Positions 34,983 to 43,180 of a stretch of 64,000 nucleotides of DNA are shown here, piece by piece. The translations under genes were made by a program, and so were the position numbers. The notes beneath the pieces were generated by a model. It saw nothing but the letters and a program-made list of their open reading frames with translations. It was not told where the DNA came from and did no database searches. Source of the stretch: SZUA-309 sp965233675 (lineage in GTDB: Bacteria > Pseudomonadota > Gammaproteobacteria > Pseudomonadales > Azotimanducaceae); NCBI GenBank assembly GCA_965233675.1, contig OZ247498.1:4650001-4714000 (forward strand), given 5' to 3'. Each line of letters begins with the position of its first letter. Positions within the stretch are counted from its first letter, which is position 1.

Positions 34983-35336
34983 TCAGGCTTTTCCGGTTCT
35001 CACGGCACGCACGCCGACTTCCCGGGTTTGCTCCAGCGCGGCCGGTTTCACGACTTCGATTTCCAGGTGTTCGATGGGTGGTTGAAACAGATCATCCGCC
35101 AACCGTTCCGCCAGCGTTTCGATCAGCTTGAATTGCCCTTCGCGGGCAATGGCCTCGATGCGGCCGGCGAGTGCGGTGTAGTCCACGGCATGTTCGATAT
35201 CGTCTTCTGCGGCTGCGTTACGGAAATCCACACTCAGTGTGAGACTGATGAACAGTCGCTGGCGGCTGGCACGTTCGAACGGATGAACGCCGATGATGCA
35301 GTCTACGGGCAGGGAGCGGAGGAACAGGGTACCCAT
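34983..35336 (-). CDS. folB: Dihydroneopterin aldolase
   Basis: A 117-residue FolB of the T-fold family, making 6-hydroxymethyl-dihydropterin for folate. IIGVHPFERASRQRLFISL, VDYTALAGRI and FKLIETLAERLADDLF are the characteristic segments. It lies between cca and tsaD on the minus strand, 18 bases after the tsaD stop region and pointing the same way. Confidence 0.94.
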   Translation of the reverse strand: MGTLFLRSLPVDCIIGVHPFERASRQRLFISLTLSVDFRNAAAEDDIEHAVDYTALAGRIEAIAREGQFKLIETLAERLADDLFQPPIEHLEIEVVKPAALEQTREVGVRAVRTGKA

Positions 35337-35354
35337 GTCGGAATTCCCCTTCTT

Positions 35355-36398
35355 CTATTCAGCTGAGGAGGATTCAGCTGAGGAGGATGCGAGCGCGGGC
35401 AACTCGGTCATCGGCCAGCGCGGTCGCACCGAGATGATGCCGTCCGAGCGTTGACCGGCCAGCAGTCGCTGGCAACCGGCGAAGGCGATCATCGCGCCGT
35501 TGTCGGTGCAGAGTTCCGGAGCAGGGTAGATCACCTTGGCCTCCAGGCGTTCAGCCAGCGTCCGGCGCAAACGCCGGTTCGCGGAAACGCCGCCCGCCAT
35601 GAGCAGGGTGTCGCAGCCGGTCGCTGCCAGTGCCCGCCGGCATTTGATGAACAGGGTATCCACCACGGCGTCTTCGAAGGCCCGGGCAATGTCGGCCCGG
35701 TCCTGATCGCTGAGCGGCTGATGGGCGTTGACCGTATTCAGCGTAAAGGTCTTCAGGCCGCTGAAGCTGAAATCGAGCCCGGGCCGGTCGGTCATGGGTC
35801 GTGGGAAGCGGAATCTGGTGGGATCTCCACCCTCCGCGCACTGGGCGAGCTGGGGGCCGCCCGGATACCCGAGGGCCAGCATCTTGGCCGCTTTGTCGAA
35901 TGCCTCCCCGGCGGCATCGTCCACGGACTCACCCAGCAACTGATATCGGCCAATGGCGCTTACCTCCACCAGTTGCGTGTGGCCGCCGGAAACCAGCAGG
36001 GCGACGAATGGGAAGTCCACCGGGTCGTCCGGGGTCATCAGCGGCGCCAGCAGGTGGCCTTCCATATGATGAACCGCCAGGGCGGGGAGATTCAGGGACC
36101 AGGCCAGGGATTCGGCAAAGCCGGCCCCCACCATGAGGGCGCCCGCCAGCCCCGGGCCGGCGGTGTATGCGATGGCATCGACCGCCGCGAGCGTGCAGCC
36201 GGATTCGTCAAGAATATTTCTTATAAGGGGGATCATGCGACGGATGTGATCCCGGGAGGCCAGTTCCGGCACCACACCGCCAAAGTCCGCGTGCAGATCC
36301 ACCTGGCTGTGCACGGCATCCGCCAGTAGTCCCCGGTCGCTGTCGTAGAGCGCGATACCGGTTTCGTCGCAGGAGGTTTCAATGCCGAGCACTCGCAT
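35355..36398 (-). CDS. tsaD: tRNA threonylcarbamoyladenosine transferase
   Basis: From ATG 36398 (MRVLGIETSCDET) this is 347 residues. TsaD transfers threonylcarbamoyl to A37 of ANN-decoding tRNAs with TsaB/TsaE. The Kae1 metal site HHMEGHLLA, VSGGHTQLV and MAGGVSANRRLR are present. A longer frame to 36629 exists but precedes the true start. The C terminus carries a duplicated SSSAE tail from a 15-bp tandem repeat. Confidence 0.96.
   Translation of the reverse strand: MRVLGIETSCDETGIALYDSDRGLLADAVHSQVDLHADFGGVVPELASRDHIRRMIPLIRNILDESGCTLAAVDAIAYTAGPGLAGALMVGAGFAESLAWSLNLPALAVHHMEGHLLAPLMTPDDPVDFPFVALLVSGGHTQLVEVSAIGRYQLLGESVDDAAGEAFDKAAKMLALGYPGGPQLAQCAEGGDPTRFRFPRPMTDRPGLDFSFSGLKTFTLNTVNAHQPLSDQDRADIARAFEDAVVDTLFIKCRRALAATGCDTLLMAGGVSANRRLRRTLAERLEAKVIYPAPELCTDNGAMIAFAGCQRLLAGQRSDGIISVRPRWPMTELPALASSSAESSSAE
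35357..35386. repeat. 15-bp tandem repeat at the tsaD 3' end
   Basis: ATTCAGCTGAGGAGG occurs twice in tandem and codes the repeated SSSAE at the TsaD C terminus. The repeat is in frame, so copy change would lengthen or shorten the tail without disrupting the enzyme core. Confidence 0.95.
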
Positions 36399-36464
36399 GG
36401 GCGGGCAGTTTACCCGTATCTTGCGGCGGTTTTCGCACCCATATGCCGGGATCGCCTGCCCGGG

Positions 36465-36503
36465 CCAGGTGCTTTGCCCAGGTCCTCTGCCCAGGTGCTT
36501 TGC
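36465..36503. repeat. 13-bp triple repeat upstream of rpsU
   Basis: Three tandem units of CCAGGTGCTTTGC, the middle one with two changes (CCAGGTCCTCTGC). The last unit overlaps the proposed -35 box of rpsU. Confidence 0.85.
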
Positions 36504-36528
36504 AAAGCCCCGGTGATCCCAGTAGAAT
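36500..36528 (+). promoter_or_regulatory. Sigma70-type promoter of rpsU
   Basis: TTGCAA (36500-36505), a 17-base spacer and TAGAAT (36523-36528) sit 42 bases before the rpsU ATG. Spacing is optimal. This should drive rpsU and, by read-through, the genes that follow. Confidence 0.7.
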
Positions 36529-36570
36529 GCGCCGCCTTTCAAACCGAGTTGAGCCCAGGCAGAACCACAG

Positions 36571-36786
36571 ATGCCCAGCGTAAAAGTCAAAGAAAACGAG
36601 CCGTTCGACGTAGCCCTGCGGCGCTTCAAGCGCTCCTGCGAGAAGGCAGGCGTGCTGTCCGAAGTCCGTCGTCGCGAGTTCTACGAGAAGCCGACGGCCG
36701 TGCGCAAGCGGAAGGCCGCTGCCGCCGTTAAACGCCATCTGAAGAAACTGCAGCGCGAAGCCCGCCGGTTCGAGAAGTCCTACTAG
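36571..36786 (+). CDS. rpsU: 30S ribosomal protein S21
   Basis: A 71-residue basic protein: PSVKVKENEPFDVALRRFKRSCEKAG at the start and an Arg/Lys-rich tail, the full S21 pattern. S21 sits near the mRNA exit platform and aids initiation. It heads the macromolecular synthesis cluster (rpsU, yqeY, here manC, then dnaG and rpoD). A strong hairpin follows its stop. Confidence 0.97.
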   Translation: MPSVKVKENEPFDVALRRFKRSCEKAGVLSEVRRREFYEKPTAVRKRKAAAAVKRHLKKLQREARRFEKSY

Positions 36787-36808
36787 CCCGCGAAGCGGGT
36801 AACGACCT

Positions 36809-36831
36809 GCGGGTGTCGCAACGACACCCGC
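36809..36831 (+). terminator. Strong hairpin after rpsU
   Basis: A 10-bp perfect stem GCGGGTGTCG/CGACACCCGC with a three-base loop lies 22 bases after the rpsU stop. Only a weak U-rich tract follows later (GCTTTCCTCTC), so it is likely a partial terminator or processing site; this is where the E. coli operon also carries a terminator between rpsU and dnaG. Confidence 0.6.
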
Positions 36832-37004
36832 GCTTCAAATAGCTTTCCTCTCATGTGCTTTCTGCCTAATGCGCGTTTCTTTCATGCATTGTTCTATGCA
36901 TTGATTCTTTGACTCATGCAGTGACGGTGCCCGGCAGGGCCCGCCAATGGAATTGCCAAGCCGCGTATGATGGGCGGGACCGAGCACAAACCCAGGTATT
37001 CATA

Positions 37005-37454
37005 ATGGCCGAACTGAAGGCACGGATCAGCGAAGACACCAAAACCGCCATGAAGGCGCGCGACAAGGCTCGTGTAGCGGCGCTCAGGATGATCAACGCT
37101 GAAATCAAGCGGATCGAAGTGGACGAACGTAAGGAACTGGATGACGAGGCCGTCCTCGAGGTGCTCACCCGGATGCTCAAGCAGCGCCGGGATTCCCTGT
37201 CCCAGTTCGAGCAGGCAGGCCGGGAAGACCTGGCGGCCACGGAACGTTTCGAGATCGACGTGGTGGAGGGTTTCATGCCGGCGGCCATGTCTGATTCAGA
37301 CATCGAGGCGCTGGTGGACAAGGTCGTCGCGGAAACCGGCGCAAGCGGCATGCAGGAAATGGGCAAGGTCATGGGCGCGGTCAAGGCGGCCATCACCGGT
37401 CGGGCGGACATGGCGGTGGTCAGCGCCAAGGTGAAGGCCCGTCTGACGGCCTGA
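37005..37454 (+). CDS. GatB/YqeY domain protein
   Basis: 149 residues from ATG 37005 (MAELKARISEDTKTAMKARDK). The family is related to the tRNA-binding tail of GatB; KQRRDSLSQFEQAGR, EIDVVEGFMP and GKVMGAVKAAITGRADMAVVS are typical. Function is inferred to be tRNA-linked but unproven. An in-frame ATG at 36909 is too far upstream. It sits between rpsU and manC. Confidence 0.93.
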   Translation: MAELKARISEDTKTAMKARDKARVAALRMINAEIKRIEVDERKELDDEAVLEVLTRMLKQRRDSLSQFEQAGREDLAATERFEIDVVEGFMPAAMSDSDIEALVDKVVAETGASGMQEMGKVMGAVKAAITGRADMAVVSAKVKARLTA

Positions 37455-37557
37455 ACCTTCGTTCGGTCGGACAGATTTTCTCCGATCTCCACCAATAATC
37501 GTTCGAGCGGTTAGACTCTCAAGCTTCCAGCAAGGCCAGTAAGGCACCCGAAACCAG

Positions 37558-38955
37558 ATGTTGATTCCCGTCATTCTCGCCGGTGGCACCGGCAGCCGGC
37601 TCTGGCCGCTCTCCCGGGCTCTGTTCCCGAAACAGTTTCACGCACTTTTTTCCGAGCATTCGCTGCTGCAGGAAACACTCCTGCGGGCCGCGAAAGTCAC
37701 CGAGGCGGCGCCCATCATCGTCTGCAACGAGGAGCATCGCTTCCTGGTCGCTGAGCAATGCCGGTCTGTGGGCATCGTGTGGGAGCGGATCATTCTGGAA
37801 CCGGAAGGGCGCAACACGGCACCAGCCATAGGTCTGGCGGCACTGGTCGCCCCGGAGGATGCCACCCTGCTGGTGCTGCCCTCCGACCATCTCATTACCG
37901 ATGATGCCGGCTTCGCGGCGGCCGTGCAGGAAGCACAGAACGCGGCGGAACAGGGTGGGCTCGTAACCTTCGGTGTCGAGCCGAACCATCCGGAAACGGG
38001 CTACGGCTATGTGCGGGCGCCGGGTGATGGGATTGCCGCGCGCCCGGTGGGCAGCTTTGTCGAAAAGCCCGACGAAGCCACTGCGCAGACCTATATCGAT
38101 TCCGGGGATTATTTCTGGAATTCCGGCATGTTCGTGCTCAATGCCGCCGGCTATCTGGACGCCGTTGATACCCACGCGCCGGCAATGTCCGCACCGCTTC
38201 GCGAGAGCGTTGCCAGCGGTGGGGTCGATCTGGATTTCTTCCGTCCGGGTCAGGCCTTTCTCGACTGTCCGGCGGATTCCATCGACTACGCGGTGATGGA
38301 AAAGACCGAACGAGCCTGGATGGTGCCCGCCTCGTTCGACTGGTCCGACGTCGGCAGCTGGTCGGCTATTCTGGAAGCATCACCCCGGGACGACGATGGC
38401 AACCACACCAGCGGTGATGTGGTTTCCGTGGATACAGAAGGCTCGTTCGTTCAGGCCAATCACCGACTGGTGGGCACCCTGGGAATACGCGATCTGATCG
38501 TGGTTGAAACCGCGGACGCGGTACTCGTTGCAGAGAAAAACCAGGTCCAGGAAGTGAAACAGCTGGTGGACGCGCTCAAATCCTCGCAACGTGATGAATA
38601 CGTGAGTCATCGCGAGGTGTTCCGGCCCTGGGGCAGCTATGAATCCGTGGAGCAGGGCGACCGCTATCAGGTGAAGCGCATTCGAGTGAAACCGGGTGAG
38701 CGGCTGTCTCTGCAGATGCACCACCATCGGGCCGAGCACTGGATCGTCGTGCGCGGCACGGCGGAAGTCACCCGCGGCGAGGAAACCTTCATGCTGGCGG
38801 AAAACGAGAGTACCTACATTCCGCTCGGCACGACCCATCGCCTGGCGAATCCCGGCCGCATGCCGCTCGAGCTGATCGAGGTGCAGGTGGGCGCGTATCT
38901 GGGTGAGGACGATATCGTTCGTTTTCAGGACGAGTATGGGCGAAGCCCAGCCTAG
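37558..38955 (+). CDS. Mannose-1-phosphate guanylyltransferase / mannose-6-phosphate isomerase
   Basis: A 465-residue type II bifunctional PMI-GMP (ManC/AlgA). The pyrophosphorylase loop LAGGTGSRLWPLSRALFPKQF, FVEKP and DYAVMEKT are in the N-terminal two-thirds. The C-terminal cupin has the isomerase zinc motif QMHHHRAEHWIVVRG. It makes GDP-mannose for polysaccharide. Its position between yqeY and dnaG is unusual for the rpsU-dnaG-rpoD cluster. Confidence 0.95.
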   Translation: MLIPVILAGGTGSRLWPLSRALFPKQFHALFSEHSLLQETLLRAAKVTEAAPIIVCNEEHRFLVAEQCRSVGIVWERIILEPEGRNTAPAIGLAALVAPEDATLLVLPSDHLITDDAGFAAAVQEAQNAAEQGGLVTFGVEPNHPETGYGYVRAPGDGIAARPVGSFVEKPDEATAQTYIDSGDYFWNSGMFVLNAAGYLDAVDTHAPAMSAPLRESVASGGVDLDFFRPGQAFLDCPADSIDYAVMEKTERAWMVPASFDWSDVGSWSAILEASPRDDDGNHTSGDVVSVDTEGSFVQANHRLVGTLGIRDLIVVETADAVLVAEKNQVQEVKQLVDALKSSQRDEYVSHREVFRPWGSYESVEQGDRYQVKRIRVKPGERLSLQMHHHRAEHWIVVRGTAEVTRGEETFMLAENESTYIPLGTTHRLANPGRMPLELIEVQVGAYLGEDDIVRFQDEYGRSPA

Positions 38956-39064
38956 GCAGTTCGCCGGGTGGCACCGGGTGCCCGGCCCCCGTCTGATCAT
39001 TGAAGCTGCGCAGCCGGTAGGACGGGCAGCGGAACACGGCACCGGAGCATGCTAATTTAGGGCT

Positions 39065-40822
39065 ATGGCTGGCCGCATTCCTCAATCCTTCATCAACGAC
39101 CTGCTCGACAGGACCGACATCGTCGATGTGATCGATGCCCGGGTGCCGTTGAAGAAGGCCGGCCGCAGCTTTAAGGCCTGCTGCCCGTTCCATGACGAGA
39201 AAACGCCTTCGTTCAATGTGGTGCCGGACAAGCAGTTTTATCATTGCTTCGGCTGCCAGGTTTCCGGTACGGCGCTCACCTTCCTGATGGAGTATGACCG
39301 GCTGGATTTCGTGGAGGCGGTGGAGACCCTGGCCAGGATGGCCGGCGTGGAGGTGCCGAGGGACGCCGATCGCAGTCCACCGCCGGAAGATCACAGCCGG
39401 CTTTACGAGGCGCTCGAGAAGGCCGAGAAAATATTCCGGCGTCAGCTGCGGTCTGCGGAAGGTGCGGTGACGTATCTGAAGAACCGGGGCGTGACCGGCG
39501 TGGTGGCCAGAGACTTCGCCCTTGGTTTTGCCCCGGATGCCTGGCACACCATGGAAGAGGCGTTCAAAGGTGACGAGTCCGTGCGCACAGCAGATCTGCT
39601 GGCGGCCGGACTGCTGACCAGGAACGACAAGGGCAACATCTACGACCGGTTCCGGGATCGGATCATGTTTCCGATTCGCGATGTACGCGGCAGGGTGATC
39701 GGTTTCGGCGGCCGGGTGATGGGGGATGCGGATGGACCCAAGTATCTCAACAGTCCGGAAACGCCCGTGTTCCATAAGGGCCGCGAGCTCTACGGGCTCT
39801 TCGAGGCCCGCAATGCCCTGCGCCGGATCGAACAACTGCTGGTGGTTGAAGGCTATATGGACGTGGTGGCGCTGTCTCAGGCCGGCATCGCCAACTGTGT
39901 GGCCAGTCTGGGAACGGCGGCCACCACCGATCATTTCCAGAAGCTCTATCGGTATACGGAAGAGGTCGTCTGCTGTTTCGACGGTGATGCAGCAGGACGC
40001 CGGGCGGCCTGGAAGGCGCTGGAAAATGCCCTGGGTACCCTGACCGACGGTCGCCAGCTCAAATTCATGTTCCTGCCGGACGGTGAAGACCCGGATTCCC
40101 TCGTGCGCAAAGAAGGCAAGCAGGCTTTTCTCGAGCGGGTAGCGGACGCCGCACCGGCGATCGAGTATCTCTTCTCCGAACTGTCCACCGGGCTCGATGT
40201 CCGTCAACTCGACGGTCAGGCCAGGCTCGCCAGCCTGGTGCAGCCGTATATCGAGAAGGTGCCGAATGGCGTGTTGAAGCAGCTCATGCAGAACCGGCTG
40301 AGTCAGATCACCGGGCTGGCAGACGTTCCGAAACCGGCGGCCCGGACCCGAACGACTCGCCCTTCTTCTCAGGCGGGCGGCCTGACGCCACTGACGCGCC
40401 GGCTGCTGGGCTATCTGTTGCGGGTGCCGGAAGCGCTGCAAGGTGTGGATGCGCAAACACGGGCGGCGATCTCTGCGAACGCGGACGTGGATCCGTTTGC
40501 CGAAGTTGTCCAGTACATAGACAATAACCCCGGTGCAGACCGCAGCGAACTGGTCGGCCGCTGGGCGGGCAGTCCGCTCGCCGCCGAGATCGGCCGTCTG
40601 GCGCAACAGCCGCACACGCTGCCGGAAGAAGCCGTGGCACAGGAGCTGGCGGAGGGATTGAAGAGCTACGTCGCCGGCAAGGCCCGGGAAGCGCGGCGAG
40701 CGTTGCTCTCGGAGTTGAAAGAGTCTCCCAGCGCAGAAAAACTCAAGGCGCTGCGTTCTCTGCAGAGTCAGCCCATCCCCGAAGGGCACCCACAGGCCCA
40801 TGGAGGGTCTAAAAAGGACTGA
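39065..40822 (+). CDS. dnaG: DNA primase
   Basis: A 585-residue primase. The CHC2 zinc ribbon has Cys40, His43, Cys61 and Cys64; the TOPRIM core shows VVEGYMDV and FDGDAAGR; the C-terminal helicase-binding region is shorter and less conserved. It makes RNA primers with DnaB at the fork. It is located before rpoD, from which it is separated by a 382-base region containing a promoter. Confidence 0.97.
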   Translation: MAGRIPQSFINDLLDRTDIVDVIDARVPLKKAGRSFKACCPFHDEKTPSFNVVPDKQFYHCFGCQVSGTALTFLMEYDRLDFVEAVETLARMAGVEVPRDADRSPPPEDHSRLYEALEKAEKIFRRQLRSAEGAVTYLKNRGVTGVVARDFALGFAPDAWHTMEEAFKGDESVRTADLLAAGLLTRNDKGNIYDRFRDRIMFPIRDVRGRVIGFGGRVMGDADGPKYLNSPETPVFHKGRELYGLFEARNALRRIEQLLVVEGYMDVVALSQAGIANCVASLGTAATTDHFQKLYRYTEEVVCCFDGDAAGRRAAWKALENALGTLTDGRQLKFMFLPDGEDPDSLVRKEGKQAFLERVADAAPAIEYLFSELSTGLDVRQLDGQARLASLVQPYIEKVPNGVLKQLMQNRLSQITGLADVPKPAARTRTTRPSSQAGGLTPLTRRLLGYLLRVPEALQGVDAQTRAAISANADVDPFAEVVQYIDNNPGADRSELVGRWAGSPLAAEIGRLAQQPHTLPEEAVAQELAEGLKSYVAGKAREARRALLSELKESPSAEKLKALRSLQSQPIPEGHPQAHGGSKKD

Positions 40823-41204
40823 CCGGGCCGCCCCGGTGTCCGGGCTTGTAATAGCCTTTGGCGAACACCATATAGATGAGTATAATCGCCGGTTTGTCCG
40901 GGCCTGGGAGGGGCAGGCTCGAGCCTACGCGGCTGTTGTTGAAGGCTATTATTGAAGGCTATTTTTGACAGTCATTGACTGCGACTGCCAGCGAGCTTGA
41001 CGGCCCACTGGCAGCATAAAAGGCAGTATAAAAAAGAACGTTATTCGAAAAAGACCGTTTATCTGTGGTGACAGGCGACGGATGGATCACGACTCGGCAA
41101 GCGACCGACCCTACTGAACAGTAGCGAACAGACCATCCCGCCGCCGCCCGAATGCACTCCGGGACACCCTGGGCAGGTGAACGTTAATCTACCAAAGAGG
41201 GTCT
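40823..41204. other. 382-base dnaG-rpoD intergenic region
   Basis: No gene is seen. It contains a good sigma70 promoter (40858-40886), a 13-bp repeated segment TTGAAGGCTATT at 40939 and 40952, then an AT-rich stretch (TATAAAAAAGAACG) that may hold further start sites, and the rpoD ribosome site (AAAGAGGG). The spacing suggests several rpoD promoters, as in E. coli, with the first near dnaG. Confidence 0.6.
40858..40886 (+). promoter_or_regulatory. Sigma70 promoter upstream of rpoD
   Basis: TTGGCG, exactly 17 bases, then TATAAT. The -10 is a perfect consensus. It lies 36 bases after the dnaG stop and about 320 bases before the rpoD ATG, giving a long 5' leader. Confidence 0.75.
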
Positions 41205-43031
41205 ATGAGCAACCAAATCCAACAGCAGGAATCTCGACTCAAAGAACTCATTGCGAAGGGCAAGGAGCAGGGTTACATCACCTATGCGGAGGTGAACGAC
41301 CACCTGCCTGACGACATCAGTGATCCGGATCAGATCGAAGACATCATCCGGATGATCAATGATATGGGGATCACGGTCTACGAGACTGCCCCGGACAGCG
41401 ATGAGCTTCTGACCACCGGTGAAAATACGGCGGACGAGATTGCGGCGGAAGAAGCAGCTGCGGCGCTGGCAGCTGTGGAGACCGAAGCGGGGCGAACCAC
41501 CGATCCCGTGCGCATGTACATGCGCGAAATGGGCACTGTGGAGCTGCTCACCCGGGAAGGTGAGATCGCCATCGCCAAGCGGATCGAGGAAGGTATCCGG
41601 GATACGCTCTCAGCACTCGCCTACTACCCCGGCGCGGTGGAATATCTGCTGGAAACCTACGCGGAAGTCACCAAGGAAGACAAACTTTCCGATCTGCTGG
41701 TGGGTTATCTGGATCCGACCGACCACGTGCCCCAGGCGGCGCAGGTGCAACCCGGCCAGCAGCAGACCAAGGACGACGACGAAGACGATGGCCCCAAAGG
41801 GCCGGATCCGGTGGAAGCGAAGCGACGCTTCACCGCGCTGAAGCGTCAGTACAACAAGACGCAGAAGGTGATCAAGGAGAAGGGGCGCGACAGCAAGGAA
41901 GGCGTAGAGCAGCTGGCCAAGCTGGGCGAAGCCTATTCGCCGTTCAAGCTGGTGCCGCGTCATTTCGATGAGATGGTGGATATGGCCCGCCGCGGGCTCA
42001 ACCGGGTGCGGCGCCAGGAGCGGATCATCCTCAATACCTGTGTGCGTACCTGCCGCGTGCCGCGGGACGTTTTCCGCAAGGCTTACGTTGGCAACGAGGC
42101 GAGCGTGGCCTGGGTCAACCGGCTCATCAAGCAGAAGAAAGATTATTCCTCGGCCCTGGAAGCTCATAAGGAAGACATTGTCCGGGCTCAGAAGAAGCTG
42201 AAGGCAGTGAGTGCTGAAACGGGGCTCACGGTTACCGAGATCAAGGACATCAACCGGCGCATGTCGCTGGGTGAGGCGAAGGCCCGTCGTGCCAAGAAAG
42301 ACATGGTCGAGGCGAACCTGCGCCTGGTGATCTCCATCGCCAAGAAGTACACGAACCGCGGCTTGCAGTTCCTGGATCTGATTCAGGAAGGCAACATCGG
42401 TCTGATGAAGGCGGTGGACAAATTCGAGTACCGGCGCGGTTACAAATTCTCCACCTATGCCACCTGGTGGATTCGTCAGGCCATCACCCGCTCGATCGCG
42501 GACCAGGCCCGCACCATCCGGATTCCGGTGCATATGATCGAAACGATCAACAAACTGAACCGGGTTTCCCGGCAGATGCTTCAGGAAATGGGCCGCGAGC
42601 CGACACCAGAAGAACTGGGCGAGCGAATGGAGATGCCCGAGGACAAAGTGCGCCGTGTGCTGAAGATCGCCAAAGAGCCGATTTCCATGGAAACGCCCAT
42701 CGGCGACGATGAGGATTCCCATCTGGGAGACTTCATTGAAGACATCACGATCGGCTCGCCGGTTGAATTGGCGACGGGCGAGGGTCTAAAGGAAGCGACT
42801 CGCGACGTTCTGGGTGGATTGACCGCCCGGGAAGCCAAAGTGCTGCGGATGCGCTTCGGCATCGACATGAATACGGACCATACGCTTGAAGAAGTTGGTA
42901 AGCAGTTCGATGTAACTCGCGAAAGAATCAGGCAAATTGAAGCGAAGGCGCTCAGAAAACTGCGGCATCCGAGTCGCTCTGAGCATTTAAGGAGTTTTCT
43001 TGACGAATGGCTGGATGGCGGCCGTTCTTAG
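41205..43031 (+). CDS. rpoD: RNA polymerase primary sigma factor
   Basis: A 608-residue sigma70. Region 1.1 is present, region 1.2 has DPVRMYMREMG, region 2 shows LRLVISIAKKYTNRGLQFLD, FSTYATWWIRQAI and region 4 has the TREAKVLRMRFG... and VTRERIRQIEAKALRKLR helix-turn-helix. A non-conserved acidic insert lies between regions 1.2 and 2. It is the housekeeping sigma factor and closes the macromolecular synthesis cluster. The 149 bases after it are AT-rich with no clear gene. Confidence 0.98.
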   Translation: MSNQIQQQESRLKELIAKGKEQGYITYAEVNDHLPDDISDPDQIEDIIRMINDMGITVYETAPDSDELLTTGENTADEIAAEEAAAALAAVETEAGRTTDPVRMYMREMGTVELLTREGEIAIAKRIEEGIRDTLSALAYYPGAVEYLLETYAEVTKEDKLSDLLVGYLDPTDHVPQAAQVQPGQQQTKDDDEDDGPKGPDPVEAKRRFTALKRQYNKTQKVIKEKGRDSKEGVEQLAKLGEAYSPFKLVPRHFDEMVDMARRGLNRVRRQERIILNTCVRTCRVPRDVFRKAYVGNEASVAWVNRLIKQKKDYSSALEAHKEDIVRAQKKLKAVSAETGLTVTEIKDINRRMSLGEAKARRAKKDMVEANLRLVISIAKKYTNRGLQFLDLIQEGNIGLMKAVDKFEYRRGYKFSTYATWWIRQAITRSIADQARTIRIPVHMIETINKLNRVSRQMLQEMGREPTPEELGERMEMPEDKVRRVLKIAKEPISMETPIGDDEDSHLGDFIEDITIGSPVELATGEGLKEATRDVLGGLTAREAKVLRMRFGIDMNTDHTLEEVGKQFDVTRERIRQIEAKALRKLRHPSRSEHLRSFLDEWLDGGRS

Positions 43032-43180
43032 GTCACAAAATGAATCAGGCTTGAAACACAATGGAGTTTTAATTGATTTCCGATGTGTTTTAATAGCGGC
43101 GTTTTTGGCCTGACCGGATCGGCAGGCCCCAGGAAAAAGAATAATTATAACAACAACTAAACAACTGAAGTGACGAGACC

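Noticed and set aside
43107..43128. GGCCTG/CAGGCC hairpin as the rpoD terminator
   Set aside because: No T run follows on the plus strand; T and A tracts flank it in the wrong order for a classical terminator.
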